Shown in pieces: positions 11,308 through 20,363 of a stretch of 64,000 nucleotides of DNA; the first letter of the stretch is position 1, and every line of letters begins with the position of its first letter. The position numbers were made by a program, and so were the translations under genes. The notes under the pieces are model-generated. The model ran no database searches. It saw nothing but the letters and a program-made list of their open reading frames with translations, and was not told the origin of the DNA. Origin of the DNA: Microbacterium sp. LKL04 (GTDB lineage Bacteria; Actinomycetota; Actinomycetes; Actinomycetales; Microbacteriaceae); NCBI RefSeq assembly GCF_900102005.1, contig NZ_LT627736.1, forward strand, positions 1,922,001 through 1,986,000, in the 5' to 3' direction.

Positions 11308-12507
11308 ATGGAACAGGCCGAGCTGACCGCCCTCCTGACACCGCAGGGATTGCGCATGGTCGACGCGGTCGGACCCCTGGCATCCACCACCGAGGTCGCC
11401 GCCGCCGTCTCGCGTCTGCGCGCCGCGGGCCACTCCCCCGACCTGGTGTCCGCCGTCGTCGGACAGGCCCACCTGCGGGTGCGGGCCGCCGCGAAGTTCG
11501 GCCCGTTCGCGGACCGTATGCTCTTCACCCGAGCGGGACTCGAGCAGGCCACACGCCTCGAGGTCGCCGCGCGTCACGCGGGGCGATTCCGGGATGCCGG
11601 GGTGCAGCGCGTCGCGGACCTCGGCTGCGGCATCGGGGGCGATGCCCTCGGCCTGGCGGGCCTGGGGCTCGACGTCCTGGCCGTCGACGCGGATGAGACC
11701 ACCGCAGCCCTGGCGGCCTACAACCTCGCACCGTTCGGCGAGGCGGTCACCATCCGGAGCGGCCTCGCCGAGGAGACCGACCTCGACGGCTGGGACGCCG
11801 TCTGGCTCGACCCGGCCCGCCGCACCGCGGGTCACTCCGAGACCTCGCGCACCCGGCCGGAGGACTGGTCGCCGTCGCTGGAGTGGGCTTTCGCACTGGC
11901 GGAGCGGATGCCGGTGGGCATCAAGCTCGGTCCGGGACTCGACCGCGACCTCATCCCCGACGGGGTGGAGGCGCAGTGGATCAGCGTCGACGGCTCGACC
12001 GTCGAGCTCGTGCTCTGGTCGGGGTCGCTGCGGCGCGAGGGTGTGCGGCGGTCGGCTCTCGTCATCCGCGGCGGGTCGGCAGCGGAGCTCACCGCCCCGG
12101 CCGACTCCCCCGATGAGCCGGTCCGCGAGCTCGGCGCGTTCCTCCACGAACCGGAGGGCGCGGTCATCCGCGCTCGCCTGATCGGCGAGGTGGCGCGGGA
12201 CCTGCACGCAGGCATGGTCGCCGACGGCATCGCCTACCTGACGTCGGATGCCGCGCTGACGAATCCGTTCGTGCAGTCGTTCCGCGTGCGCGAGGTCCTG
12301 CCGGTGAAGGTGCCGGCGATCAACGCCGCCCTGCAGGCGAACGGGATCGGCACCGTCGAGATCAAGAAGCGCGGCGTGGATGTCGATCCGGCGCAGTTCC
12401 GCCGCAAGCTCACGCTGCGCGGAGACGCGTCGGCGACGCTCATCCTCACGCGACTCGGCGAGGGTCCGAAGGCGAAGCGAGTCGCGGTTCTGGCCGACCG
12501 GGTCTGA
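11308..12507 (+). CDS. SAM-dependent methyltransferase with THUMP-like C-terminal domain
   Basis: The 399-residue protein has an N-terminal helical region, a Rossmann methyltransferase core beginning VADLGCGIGGDALGLAG (SAM-binding motif I, residues ~107-123) with VDADE as the acidic motif II and WLDPARR as motif IV, and a C-terminal domain ending with IKKRGVDVDPAQFRRKL, typical of THUMP-like domain proteins in actinobacteria. The substrate is probably nucleic acid but is not known. It starts at ATG 11308 with a -10 just 6 nt before it. It is divergent from groES and convergent with the small membrane protein gene, whose stop lies 2 bp away. Confidence 0.8.
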   Translation: MEQAELTALLTPQGLRMVDAVGPLASTTEVAAAVSRLRAAGHSPDLVSAVVGQAHLRVRAAAKFGPFADRMLFTRAGLEQATRLEVAARHAGRFRDAGVQRVADLGCGIGGDALGLAGLGLDVLAVDADETTAALAAYNLAPFGEAVTIRSGLAEETDLDGWDAVWLDPARRTAGHSETSRTRPEDWSPSLEWAFALAERMPVGIKLGPGLDRDLIPDGVEAQWISVDGSTVELVLWSGSLRREGVRRSALVIRGGSAAELTAPADSPDEPVRELGAFLHEPEGAVIRARLIGEVARDLHAGMVADGIAYLTSDAALTNPFVQSFRVREVLPVKVPAINAALQANGIGTVEIKKRGVDVDPAQFRRKLTLRGDASATLILTRLGEGPKAKRVAVLADRV

Positions 12508-12508
12508 C

Positions 12509-13003
12509 TCAGCCGAAGAGCGCGCCCTGGGTCCCTGCCCACCACAGCCAGCCGGCGCTGTACAGGAGCGACCCGACGCTGAGTCCCAGGCCCCAGAGAG
12601 CTGTCTCGCGCTTCTCCCACGGGCGGCGGAGCGCGAGGACGGCGAGGACGACGCCGATCACCCCGACCGGGAAGCCCCAGCCGACGAAGCACGCGAGGAT
12701 CAGGCCGAGCCCGCCGAACAGCACCGACCATCCGGCGCTTCGCGGCAGCACCGGCGTCGGCGGGATCCACCGCACGTCGGGCGAGGCGTCCTCTGCCGGG
12801 TCCGGGTGCACCGCCAGGGGCGGGGCGACGGGGAGCGGTTGCGTCAGCTCGCGCCGGAAGCCGCCGCGGTGGGCACCGGGGAGGGCGGAGTCGGTCGGTG
12901 CGGGCGCGACGTCCTCCGACGCCGGCTCGACCACAGGCCCCTGAGACGGGGAGGCGGGACCCTGCGTCGAAGCGGTGGGGCGCGGCATCCGCTCGTCGGT
13001 CAT
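12509..13003 (-). CDS. membrane protein with proline-rich N terminus (DUF4190-like)
   Basis: This 164-residue protein of unknown function has a disordered Pro/Ala-rich cytosolic N half (residues 1-88), then hydrophobic segments at about 90-128 ([20 protein letters not shown] and following) and 140-157. The two-to-three helix layout with Gly-rich turns and a basic loop (RRPWEKRET) resembles DUF4190-type proteins. Its ATG overlaps the tsaD stop as ATGA, so it is translated with tsaD at the end of the acpS-tsaD transcript. Such coupling suggests co-expression only; no role in tRNA modification can be claimed. Confidence 0.75.
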   Translation of the reverse strand: MTDERMPRPTASTQGPASPSQGPVVEPASEDVAPAPTDSALPGAHRGGFRRELTQPLPVAPPLAVHPDPAEDASPDVRWIPPTPVLPRSAGWSVLFGGLGLILACFVGWGFPVGVIGVVLAVLALRRPWEKRETALWGLGLSVGSLLYSAGWLWWAGTQGALFG

Positions 13004-14058
13004 GACGACGCCGCCACCTGGATCGTGGTGACCGGCAGGGTGGAGTCGGCACCGAAGGCGAGGGTCGAGGCGGGGCGGCCGCTCATGATGAGCTCCGAGG
13101 CGAGCGCGGCGATCATGGCGCCGTTGTCGGTGCAGAGCGAGAGCGGCGGGATGCGGACGGAGACCCCAGCGGCCTCGGCGCGCTCGAGGGCGACGTCGCG
13201 CAGGCGCTTGTTCGCGATGACGCCGCCACCCAGCAGCAGGCGCGGCACTCCGTGGCGGGCGCAGGCGTCGAGGGCCTTGGTGACGAGGACGTCGACGACC
13301 GCTTCGCGGAAGGATGCCGCGACGTCCGGCACCGACACGGGTTCCCCCGTCGCCTCGTGCTGCTCGACCCACCGCGCGACGGCGGTCTTGAGACCCGAGA
13401 ACGAGAAGTCGTACCGATGCTCGGCCATGTCGGACGCGCGGGACATGCCGCGCGGGAACCGGATGGCGTTCGGATCTCCGGATGCTGCGGCGCGGTCGAT
13501 CTCGGGTCCGCCGGGATACGGCAGCCCGAGGATGCGGGCGATCTTGTCGAAGGCCTCGCCGGCGGCGTCGTCCATCGTCTCGCCGAGGAGCTCGACGTCC
13601 GAGACGAGGTCGCGGACGAGCAGGAGCGAGGTGTGTCCGCCGCTGACCAGCAGGGCGACGGTGGGGTACTCGACCTCGTCGCCGGTGAGGATGTCGGCGG
13701 CGATGTGGCCGACGAGGTGGTTCACGGCGTAGAGCGGCTTGTCGAGGCTGACGGCGAGCGCTTTCGCGGCGCCGACGCCGACCATGAGGGCGCCGGCGAG
13801 GCCGGGGCCGCTCGTGACGGCGACCGCGTCGATGTCGGCGAGGGTGACCTGCGCCTCGGCGAGCGCCGCCTCGATCGCAGGCTGCAGCGCCTCGAGGTGG
13901 GCCCGGGCGGCGACCTCGGGCACGACGCCGCCGTAGCGGGCGTGCTCGTCCATCGAGCTCGCGATCGTGTTCGACAGCAGGGTGCGGCCGCGGACGATGC
14001 CGATGCCGGTCTCGTCGCAGCTCGTCTCGATACCCAGCACGAGGGGTTCGCGCGTCAT
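13000..14058 (-). CDS. tsaD: tRNA N6-threonylcarbamoyladenosine synthase catalytic subunit
   Basis: TsaD transfers threonylcarbamoyl to A37 of ANN-decoding tRNAs, together with TsaB and TsaE encoded just upstream. The 352-residue length is normal. The opening [11 protein letters not shown] is the ASKHA phosphate loop, [12 protein letters not shown] and VNHLVGH carry the metal-binding histidines, and [10 protein letters not shown] is the conserved nucleotide-binding stretch; a late [10 protein letters not shown] block carries the last metal ligand. It begins 1 nt after rimI stops and overlaps the following membrane protein gene by 4 nt. Confidence 0.97.
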   Translation of the reverse strand: MTREPLVLGIETSCDETGIGIVRGRTLLSNTIASSMDEHARYGGVVPEVAARAHLEALQPAIEAALAEAQVTLADIDAVAVTSGPGLAGALMVGVGAAKALAVSLDKPLYAVNHLVGHIAADILTGDEVEYPTVALLVSGGHTSLLLVRDLVSDVELLGETMDDAAGEAFDKIARILGLPYPGGPEIDRAAASGDPNAIRFPRGMSRASDMAEHRYDFSFSGLKTAVARWVEQHEATGEPVSVPDVAASFREAVVDVLVTKALDACARHGVPRLLLGGGVIANKRLRDVALERAEAAGVSVRIPPLSLCTDNGAMIAALASELIMSGRPASTLAFGADSTLPVTTIQVAASS

Positions 14059-14059
14059 G

Positions 14060-14557
14060 TCAGCACCAGCCCCTCTCGGCCGTCGGGGCCGCCGTGGTCC
14101 GCGCCTCCCAGGCGACGAGGTTCAGCTGCATGACGACCGCGTCGACGTCGTCGGGCTGGTAGTAGCGGGGGCGGCGGCCGACCTCGACGAAGCCCTCAGA
14201 CAGGTACAGCGCGGTGGCGCCGGGGTTGTCGGCTCGGACCTCGAGGAACATCTCGCGGGCGCCGCGACTGCGGGCGGTCGTCAGCAGTTCGCGCAGGAGC
14301 GCGCGGCCTCGACCGTGACCCCGCGCGTCGGCGGCGATCGCGATGGTCTGGATGTCGGCATCCGCTGCGCCCTCGACGGCGCGGACACCGCCGTACCCGA
14401 CGAGGCGGCCCGCTTCGACGTCGACGACGTAGCGGCCGTGGGGCGAGGCGAGCTCGCCGGCCATGAGCACGTCGCTCCAGGCGTCGGTCGGGAACGAGGC
14501 GCGCTCGAGGCGCATGATGTCGTCGAGGTCGTCGCCGGTGGCAGTACGGAGGGTCAC
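14060..14557 (-). CDS. rimI: ribosomal protein S18-alanine N-acetyltransferase-like protein
   Basis: This GNAT-fold enzyme has 165 residues. The acetyl-CoA loop is visible as [14 protein letters not shown] (Q/RxxGxG/A), followed by [21 protein letters not shown], the standard RimI ending with the NxxAxxLYxxxGF pattern. It sits between tsaB and tsaD, as is usual in bacteria. GTG 14557 overlaps the tsaB stop (GTGA). The target may be S18 or other N termini; in actinobacteria the real substrate range is uncertain. Confidence 0.9.
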   Translation of the reverse strand: MTLRTATGDDLDDIMRLERASFPTDAWSDVLMAGELASPHGRYVVDVEAGRLVGYGGVRAVEGAADADIQTIAIAADARGHGRGRALLRELLTTARSRGAREMFLEVRADNPGATALYLSEGFVEVGRRPRYYQPDDVDAVVMQLNLVAWEARTTAAPTAERGWC

Positions 14558-15222
14558 TGGCCGACCTTCTTCCGCGGGCCGGGCATGGTGACGTCGGGGG
14601 CGCGCAGGTAGAGCGGCTCCCCGATGTCCTCGACGCGACCGGCCGCGACCGCGCGGGCCGCGACGACGGCGACCATGACTCCCGGGATGACGGTCGTGTC
14701 GCGCCGCTCGGCGTCGTGCTCTGCGAGCGCCGCGTCGATGTCGTCGCGCTTCACGAGCGTCGCGTCGGTGACGCGCACCGGCAGGCCGTCGTCGTCGATG
14801 CCGTCGTAGACCGTGAACGCGAACTCCTTGCGGCGCGCGTCGGTCACGACCGCGAAGCGGGGCACGTCGGCGAACGGGTCGGCGAGCAGCACCGCGAGGG
14901 CGGCCGCGTCGTGGCTCCGCACCGGGACGACCGGGATGCCGCGGCCCAGGGCGAACGCGCGCGCCGCCGCGATCCCGACCCGGAGTCCCGTGAATGGACC
15001 CGGGCCCATGCCCGCGGCGACGTGGGTCAGGCCGACGGGCTCGGGAGCTCCGGTCGCGCCGATGGGGCCGTGCGCGGCATCCGTCATCACCGTCTCGAGC
15101 AGCGTGCCGATGATCTCGGCGTGGCCGAGAGCGTCGGCGCTGGCGGCATCGGCCCGAATGGCACCGTCGGCGTCGGTGACGGCGACGGCCGTGCCGAGGG
15201 AGGTGTCGATGCCGAGAATCAC
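14554..15222 (-). CDS. tsaB: tRNA threonylcarbamoyladenosine biosynthesis protein TsaB
   Basis: TsaB is the non-catalytic ASKHA partner of TsaD. The 222-residue protein opens with MILGIDTSLGTAVAV and contains AAGMGPGPFTGLRVGIAAA, the hallmark TsaB motif, then VTDARRKEFAFTVYD. GTG 15222 is preferred: TACCCT on the minus strand (15230-15235) lies 7 nt upstream, so the gene may also start its own leaderless transcript although tsaE precedes it by 39 nt. Confidence 0.95.
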   Translation of the reverse strand: MILGIDTSLGTAVAVTDADGAIRADAASADALGHAEIIGTLLETVMTDAAHGPIGATGAPEPVGLTHVAAGMGPGPFTGLRVGIAAARAFALGRGIPVVPVRSHDAAALAVLLADPFADVPRFAVVTDARRKEFAFTVYDGIDDDGLPVRVTDATLVKRDDIDAALAEHDAERRDTTVIPGVMVAVVAARAVAAGRVEDIGEPLYLRAPDVTMPGPRKKVGQ

Positions 15223-15229
15223 AGGGTCA

Positions 15230-15235
15230 AGGGTA
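15230..15235 (-). promoter_or_regulatory. tsaB internal -10 (leaderless)
   Basis: TACCCT on the minus strand, 7 nt before GTG 15222, in the only gap (39 nt) within the acpS-tsaD group. Confidence 0.35.
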
Positions 15236-15261
15236 TCCGGGCGAGCGGATGCCGCGCCGCG

Positions 15262-15765
15262 TCAGGAGCGCCGCGAGACGGTGACGATGCGGGGAGCGGC
15301 GTCCTCGAGCTCCGCGGCGTAGTGGCCGGTCGTGCCGCAGGCGTTGTCGATGCCGGTGCCGCTCCAGCCGCGCTCGATCTCGAGCTCCCACCACGCGTCC
15401 ACGAGACCGTCGACCATGCCGCGGCCCCATTCGACGATCGTGACGGAGTTGTCGGGGTCGAGGCCGAGGTCGTCGAGCTCGGCGGGCGAGCCGAGCCGGT
15501 AGGCGTCGACGTGCACGAGCGGCGGACCGCCCACCTCGGACGGGTGCGTGCGCGCGATGACGAACGTGGGGCTCTGCACGGGACCGCGGATGCCGAGGCC
15601 CGCGCCGATCCCGCGGGTCAGGGTCGTCTTGCCCGCCCCGAGCGGACCGGTCAGCACGATGAGGTCACCGGCGGTGAGGACGGCGCCGAGCTCGCGGCCG
15701 AGCGCCTCCATGTCGTCCGGCGACGCGATCTCGCGGCGCCCCTCGAACTGTTCGATGCCGGTCAT
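15262..15765 (-). CDS. tsaE: tRNA threonylcarbamoyladenosine biosynthesis ATPase TsaE
   Basis: TsaE is the P-loop ATPase that resets the TsaBD complex. Walker A is GPLGAGKTTLTRG at residues ~40-52, followed by VQSPTFVIARTHPSE with the invariant SPTF, and VHVDAYRL as the Walker B region, then VEWG. The 167 residues are normal. The ATG overlaps the alr stop (ATGA), so it is coupled to alr. The C-terminal ~40 residues (after EIERGWSGTG) are less conserved. Confidence 0.95.
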   Translation of the reverse strand: MTGIEQFEGRREIASPDDMEALGRELGAVLTAGDLIVLTGPLGAGKTTLTRGIGAGLGIRGPVQSPTFVIARTHPSEVGGPPLVHVDAYRLGSPAELDDLGLDPDNSVTIVEWGRGMVDGLVDAWWELEIERGWSGTGIDNACGTTGHYAAELEDAAPRIVTVSRRS

Positions 15766-16886
15766 GACCGCACCTCCCGCCGCGGCACACGCGGTCCGAT
15801 GCGTGTGACGATCTCGTAGTTGATGGTGTGCGCCGCATCGGCCCAGTCGGTCGCGGACGGGACGCCGGTCGCCGGGTCGCCGAAGAGCACGGCCTCGTCG
15901 CCGACCTCGACGGGCTCGTCGCCCGCGTCGACGACGAACTGGTCCATCGCGATGCGGCCGGCGACGGGGAACGTCCGCCCGCCGATCGAGACGGGACCCG
16001 CTCCGGATGCCGCGCGCGGCACTCCGTCGGCGTATCCGACCGAGATGAGCGCGAGGGTCGACTCGTGCGCTGTGCGGTGCAGGTAGCCGTACGAGACGCC
16101 CTGACCAGCGGGGACGCGGCGGACGGCGGCGACCGAGGCGCGGAGCGTCATGGCGGGACGCAGGCCGAGGTCGGCCGAGGAGCGATCCTCGAACGGCGAC
16201 AGGCCGTAGATCGCGACGCCCAGGCGGACGCAGCCGAGCCGAGCCTCGGGGAGGCCGATGGCGGCGTGCGAGGCCGCGATGTGACGCAGCGGCGGGCGGA
16301 GGCCCGCTCCCTCCGCGGCCGCCTGCGCGACCGTGAACCGCGAGAGCGCGGTGCGGTCATCGGCGTCCGAGGTGTTGGAGAGGTGACTGAAGATGCCGAG
16401 CACGCGGATGAGACCCTCGCGCTCGAACCGGGCGGCCTCGGCGAACACGACCCCGTAGTCGGCGGGGGCGATGCCGTTGCGGCCGAGGCCGGTCTCGACC
16501 TTGAGCTGGACGGTCACGGGCCGACCCGGCGATCCGGCCCGTGCGGCGGCGCGGAGCTGCTCGAGGCTCGAAACGCCGAGCTCGATGCGGGCGGCGGCGG
16601 CAGCGGCGAAATCGGCGCCCGGCGCGTGGAGCCACGCGAGCACGGGCGCGTCGATCCCGGCGTCCCGCAGCTGCAGCGCCTCGGGGATGTCGGCGACCGC
16701 GAGGCGCGCCGCTCCCCCGTCGAGGGCCGCGCGACCCGACCGCACGGCACCGTGACCGTAGCCGTCGGCCTTGACCACGGCGATGACCTCGGACTCGGTG
16801 AGCCGAGCGAGGTGGCGGACGTTGTGCTCGATGGCGCCGACGTCGATCACCGCTTCACGGGCCACGCCCTGCGGCATCCGGCTCAT
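15762..16886 (-). CDS. alr: alanine racemase
   Basis: This PLP enzyme makes D-alanine for peptidoglycan. Lys39 in AVVKADGYGHG is the Schiff-base lysine, GVSYGY carries the catalytic tyrosine of the partner strand, and ISVGYADGVPR and AGRIAMDQ are family blocks. The 374 residues match a normal Alr. It overlaps acpS upstream and tsaE downstream by 4 nt each. Nothing is missing. Confidence 0.96.
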   Translation of the reverse strand: MSRMPQGVAREAVIDVGAIEHNVRHLARLTESEVIAVVKADGYGHGAVRSGRAALDGGAARLAVADIPEALQLRDAGIDAPVLAWLHAPGADFAAAAAARIELGVSSLEQLRAAARAGSPGRPVTVQLKVETGLGRNGIAPADYGVVFAEAARFEREGLIRVLGIFSHLSNTSDADDRTALSRFTVAQAAAEGAGLRPPLRHIAASHAAIGLPEARLGCVRLGVAIYGLSPFEDRSSADLGLRPAMTLRASVAAVRRVPAGQGVSYGYLHRTAHESTLALISVGYADGVPRAASGAGPVSIGGRTFPVAGRIAMDQFVVDAGDEPVEVGDEAVLFGDPATGVPSATDWADAAHTINYEIVTRIGPRVPRREVRS

Positions 16887-17239
16887 GACGCGGACTCCGC
16901 GATGACGTACGCCGTCGCGAGTCCCGCATCGTGCGAGAGCGACAGGTGGACGGTCTGGATGCCGCGGCCCGCGACGGTCGCCGCCGTCTCACCCGACAGC
17001 GCGAAGACGGGGCGGCCCGAGGGCTCGGAGGCCACCTCGATGTCGGTCCAGTGCACGCCCTCGGAACCGCCGAGCGCCTTGATGAGCGCTTCCTTCGCGG
17101 CGTAGCGAGCCGCCAGCGAGTGGGGCTTGAGGGTCTGCTCGGAGGCCGTGAACAGCCGGGTCATGAGCTTCGGGGTGCGCTCGATCGAGCGCTCGAATCG
17201 CGGGATGTCGACGAGGTCGACACCGATTCCGATGATCAT
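16883..17239 (-). CDS. acpS: holo-[acyl-carrier-protein] synthase
   Basis: AcpS moves 4'-phosphopantetheine from CoA to acyl carrier protein. The 118-residue protein shows IIGIGVDLVDI (metal-binding Asp8), RYAAKEALIKALG (catalytic Glu region) and HLSLSHDAGLATAYVI at the end, all typical. AGGAGG lies close before the ATG at 17239. It is the first gene of the acpS-alr-tsaE-tsaB-rimI-tsaD group. Upstream lies a 264-bp stretch of repeats rather than a clear promoter. Confidence 0.96.
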   Translation of the reverse strand: MIIGIGVDLVDIPRFERSIERTPKLMTRLFTASEQTLKPHSLAARYAAKEALIKALGGSEGVHWTDIEVASEPSGRPVFALSGETAATVAGRGIQTVHLSLSHDAGLATAYVIAESAS

Positions 17240-17280
17240 CCCGCCTCCTGTCGCCGCGCTCTACGGCATCAGATCAGGAT

Positions 17281-17310
17281 ATCGGGCGCGGCTCAGGCGA
17301 CGGCGAGGCG
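17281..17310. repeat. 30-bp direct repeat, copy 1
   Basis: Identical over 30 bp to 17492-17521. Copy 2 covers the last codons and stop of the tyrosine phosphatase gene, so this copy is a duplicated gene tail. A third, partial copy (GCGGCTCAGGCGACGGGGCG) lies near 17469. Confidence 0.85.
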
Positions 17311-17367
17311 GGGCGGCGTTGCAGAGCACACGCCGCGTTCGAGACGAGCGCGCCTGCGGCGGCGCCG

Positions 17368-17426
17368 CGAATCACCACCCGCGTGCCGAGTCACCAGGCG
17401 CTGGCACGCATTCGGGTGGTGATTCG
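17368..17426. repeat. nested palindrome (REP-like)
   Basis: CGAATCACCACCCG (17368-17381) pairs with CGGGTGGTGATTCG (17413-17426); inside, CGTGCC (17382-17387) pairs with GGCACG (17403-17408). A further related half, GCTGGTGATTCGGC, follows at about 17434-17447. The element could fold as a long hairpin between the convergently ended and started genes, or be a mobile REP-type unit. Confidence 0.6.
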
Positions 17427-17491
17427 GCGCGTCGCTGGTGATTCGGCCTCAGGGTTCGCGGCGGCGGGCGCGGCTCAGGCGACGGGGCGCG

Positions 17492-17521
17492 ATCGGGCGC
17501 GGCTCAGGCGACGGCGAGGCG
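17492..17521. repeat. 30-bp direct repeat, copy 2 (inside phosphatase 3' end)
   Basis: Exact match to 17281-17310. It includes the stop codon (TGA, minus strand 17504-17506) and last six codons of the tyrosine phosphatase gene. Confidence 0.85.
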
Positions 17522-18091
17522 CACGACGCGTTCGACGGCGTCGAGGCCCGGCGCGAGCTGCGCGTTCGAGCGCGCATACGTCTCCCGCGAGCGGCCGTAG
17601 GGGTCGACGACGTCGTCGTCGAGGGGGTCGCCGGGCGGCAGGACGAGCCCCCGCTGCCCGGCGAGGACGGCGAGCGCACCGCGCAGCCGCTCGCGGGGAT
17701 CGCTACCCGTCGCACCGGCCCGGATCGCGTCGTCGGAGGTCGCGGCGGCGAGTCGTTCGAACTCGCGGATGGTGAAGGCCGACCGGAGCTTCGACGGGGC
17801 GAGCTCGACGATCCCGCGCCGGTGCTCGCGGTCCATCGCGAGCACGAGGTCGGGCTCCCGGAGGAGGCCCTCCGTCAAGAAGCGCGAGCCGTGGGCCTGA
17901 ATGCGATCGGCCGGCACGCCGTACCCTGCCGCCAGCTCGGCGGCTTCGACCGGCATCCGGTCACCGCCGCGGGCGCGCACACCGGCGCTCGTCGCGGTCA
18001 CCCCGAGGTCCCCGAGACGGTGCTGCAGAACGAGCGCTGCCAGCGGCGAGCGGCAGATGTTGCCCGTGCAGACGGTCAGGATGTGGATCAC
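17504..18091 (-). CDS. low-molecular-weight protein-tyrosine phosphatase
   Basis: A cytosolic phosphatase of the Wzb/Etp type that would dephosphorylate the tyrosine-rich tail of a Wzc-like kinase such as the one at 55277. The 195-residue protein starts IHILTVCTGNICRSP, giving the P-loop C8-X5-R14 followed by Ser, and has DDDVVDPYGR with the general-acid Asp (DPYG). GTG 18089-18091 is chosen because AAGGGG lies 6 nt before it and the P-loop must be near the N terminus; the open frame continues further upstream without homology. Its 3' end is duplicated downstream (see repeats). Confidence 0.88.
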   Translation of the reverse strand: MIHILTVCTGNICRSPLAALVLQHRLGDLGVTATSAGVRARGGDRMPVEAAELAAGYGVPADRIQAHGSRFLTEGLLREPDLVLAMDREHRRGIVELAPSKLRSAFTIREFERLAAATSDDAIRAGATGSDPRERLRGALAVLAGQRGLVLPPGDPLDDDVVDPYGRSRETYARSNAQLAPGLDAVERVVRLAVA

Positions 18092-18197
18092 GCGGTACCC
18101 CTTCGGAACGGATGCCGCGGCTCGCCCCTCGCCGACGGCCCCACCTCGGTGCTCGGCGGAACGACGGCGCTGCGGCGGGACGCGGACGGGCACCCGA

Positions 18198-18203
18198 TAC
18201 GGT
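18198..18203 (+). promoter_or_regulatory. -10 of CPBP gene (leaderless)
   Basis: TACGGT, 6 nt, then GTG 18210, with no ribosome binding site. Confidence 0.45.
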
Positions 18204-18209
18204 AGGCCC

Positions 18210-19010
18210 GTGCAGGATCAGCTTAGCGACGGCCACACGACCGCCGATCCCGTCTCGGAGCCGCCCTCCGAGACGGGGGTCGACGCGCCACGCCGTCGAG
18301 GGCGGCGGCAGCGACGCACCGACTGGCGCCTGGGTGGGACGGCCGTCCGCTCCTGGAACGGCAGCCTCCTCGTCGTGGCCCTGCTCAGCCTCGGTGCGGC
18401 GATCTTCGCCGGGTCGCTCGTCCAGCTGCTGTGGACGAACCCGTGGGCGCCCCTCGCGTCGACCGTGGTTCTGTGGGTCGGCATGCTCGTCCCCGTCGCG
18501 GTGGCCTTCCGCCGGGGATGGCCCGCGGGCCTGCTGCGGTTCCGCGCGGCCGACCTCGTCTACGCGCTCGCCCTGGGCCTCGGGCTCCGCCTTCTCGACG
18601 GGTGGGTGACGGATGCCGCATCCCGCCCCTTCCCGACGGCGGACCCGACCCCCTCGTGGCTGCTGACGGAGGCTCTCCCCGCGGGACTCATCGGCCCGGC
18701 GGTCGAGGAGTTCTTCTTCCGCACCGTGATCCTGGTGGCGGTCTACTCGCTGCTTCGTCGCCCCGCCGGACGGCTGGCCGCGGCGGTCGCTGCCGTTCTC
18801 GTGTCGACGGCGACGTTCATCCTCATCCACGTGGTGGACGGGTCGCTGCCGGTCGCGGAGTCGATCTCGGTGGGCGCCGTCGGGCTCGTGTGCGCGACGC
18901 TCGTGATCCTCACGGGTCGCATCTGGGGCGCCGTGCTCGTGCACGTCGTCTACAACGCGACGATGCTTCTGCTCCTCGCCGCGGGCGGCGTGATCTCCGG
19001 CGGGCAGTGA
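18210..19010 (+). CDS. CPBP family intramembrane metalloprotease
   Basis: This 266-residue membrane protein has a basic, disordered N terminus (residues 1-40), about seven hydrophobic helices, and the CPBP signature: PAVEEFFFR (EExxxR), then FILIHVVD (FxxxH) and HVVYNATM (HxxxN). These are the glutamates, histidines and Asn of the Abi/CAAX-protease-related active site. Members process or protect membrane-linked peptides and lipids in different organisms; the role here is unknown. The -10 at 18198-18203 fixes the GTG start. It is divergent from the phosphatase gene and convergent with ugd. Confidence 0.85.
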   Translation: MQDQLSDGHTTADPVSEPPSETGVDAPRRRGRRQRRTDWRLGGTAVRSWNGSLLVVALLSLGAAIFAGSLVQLLWTNPWAPLASTVVLWVGMLVPVAVAFRRGWPAGLLRFRAADLVYALALGLGLRLLDGWVTDAASRPFPTADPTPSWLLTEALPAGLIGPAVEEFFFRTVILVAVYSLLRRPAGRLAAAVAAVLVSTATFILIHVVDGSLPVAESISVGAVGLVCATLVILTGRIWGAVLVHVVYNATMLLLLAAGGVISGGQ

Positions 19011-19052
19011 CACCACCCGCCGGAGCCCGGACCCCCGATCAGGGGTGAACGG

Positions 19053-20363
19053 TCAGGGGCGACCCATGCCGTAGTACGTCCACCCGGCGGCGCGCCAGGC
19101 GGCCGGGTCGAGGGCGTTGCGACCGTCGACGACGATGCGTCCGGCGGCGAGCTGCGCGGCGTGCTCGGGGTCGAGCTCGCGACGGTACTCGTCCCACTCG
19201 GTGACGAGGACCACCGCTTCGGCGCCCGTGAGCGCCTCATCGCGGTCGGCTACGTAGGACAGCTGCGGGTGCTGACGGCGGGCGTTCTCGATCGCCTCGG
19301 GGTCGGTGACGGAGACGATGGCTCCGAGGCCGTGCAGGCGGACGGCGACGTCGAGACCGGGCGAGTCGCGGATGTCGTCGGAGTGCGGCTTGAACGCCGC
19401 GCCGAGGACGGTGACCTTCTTGCCGTAAGCGCTGCCGCCGAGGCCCTGGACGACGAGGTCGACGGCGCGGTCGCGACGACGCATGTTGATCTCGTCGACT
19501 TCGCGCAGGAAGGCGACGGACTCGCCGCGGCCGAGCTCTTCGGCACGGGCCGAGAAGGCGCGGATGTCCTTGGGCAGGCAGCCGCCGCCGAAGCCGATGC
19601 CGGCTCCGAGGAAGCGGCGACCGATGCGCGCGTCGTGGCCGATCGCGTCGGCGAGCATCGTGACGTCGGCACCGGCGACCTCGGCGATCTCGGCCATGGC
19701 GTTGATGAAGCTGATCTTCGTGGCGAGGAACGCATTCGCCGACACCTTGACGAGCTCGGCGGTGGCGTAGTCGGTCACGATGAAGGGCGTGCCCTTCGCG
19801 ATCGAGGGGTGGTACACCTCGCGGAGGACCTGCGTGACCCGCTCGCCCTCCTCACCGGCGGGAACGCCGGCGACGAGACGGTCGGGGTCGACCGTGTCCT
19901 GGACGGCGAAGCCTTCGCGCAGGAACTCGGGGTTCCAGACGAGCGTTGCGCCCGCCTCGCTGACGCGGGGGGCGAGGGATGCCGCGGTCCCGACCGGAAC
20001 GGTCGACTTGCCGGCGACGATGTCGCCCTCGGAGAGGTGGGGCAGGAGGGCGTCGACGGCGGCGTTGACGTAAGTGAGGTCGGCCGCGTAGCCGCCCTTG
20101 ACCTGCGGCGTACCGACACCCACGAAGTGGACCTTCGCCCCCGCGGCGGCGGCGAAGTCGGTCGTGAACGAGAGCCGGCCCGAGGCGATGCCGTCAGCGA
20201 GGATCTCGGCGAGACCGGGCTCGAAGAAGGGCGCCTTACCCGAGGCGAGGGTCGCGATCTTGCGCTCGTCGACGTCGATGCCGACCACCTCGTGGCCGAT
20301 CGAGGCCATCGCGGCGGCGTGGACGGCACCCAGGTAGCCGCATCCGATGACAGAAAGTCGCAT
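19053..20363 (-). CDS. ugd: UDP-glucose 6-dehydrogenase
   Basis: It oxidises UDP-glucose twice to UDP-glucuronate, a charged sugar donor for polysaccharide. The 436 residues show the NAD-binding start SVIGCGYLGAVHA, GVGTPQ, STVPVGTA, NPEFLREGFAVQD, and GGGCLPKDI with the catalytic cysteine, then the C-terminal FKPHSDDIRDSP block. GGAGGG precedes the ATG at 20363. It stands alone on its transcript, 40 bp from the convergent CPBP gene, and fits the sugar-nucleotide set in this window. Confidence 0.95.
   Translation of the reverse strand: MRLSVIGCGYLGAVHAAAMASIGHEVVGIDVDERKIATLASGKAPFFEPGLAEILADGIASGRLSFTTDFAAAAGAKVHFVGVGTPQVKGGYAADLTYVNAAVDALLPHLSEGDIVAGKSTVPVGTAASLAPRVSEAGATLVWNPEFLREGFAVQDTVDPDRLVAGVPAGEEGERVTQVLREVYHPSIAKGTPFIVTDYATAELVKVSANAFLATKISFINAMAEIAEVAGADVTMLADAIGHDARIGRRFLGAGIGFGGGCLPKDIRAFSARAEELGRGESVAFLREVDEINMRRRDRAVDLVVQGLGGSAYGKKVTVLGAAFKPHSDDIRDSPGLDVAVRLHGLGAIVSVTDPEAIENARRQHPQLSYVADRDEALTGAEAVVLVTEWDEYRRELDPEHAAQLAAGRIVVDGRNALDPAAWRAAGWTYYGMGRP

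Noticed and set aside
17281..17521. CRISPR array
   Set aside because: There are only two full repeats, far apart, no regular spacers and no cas genes nearby.
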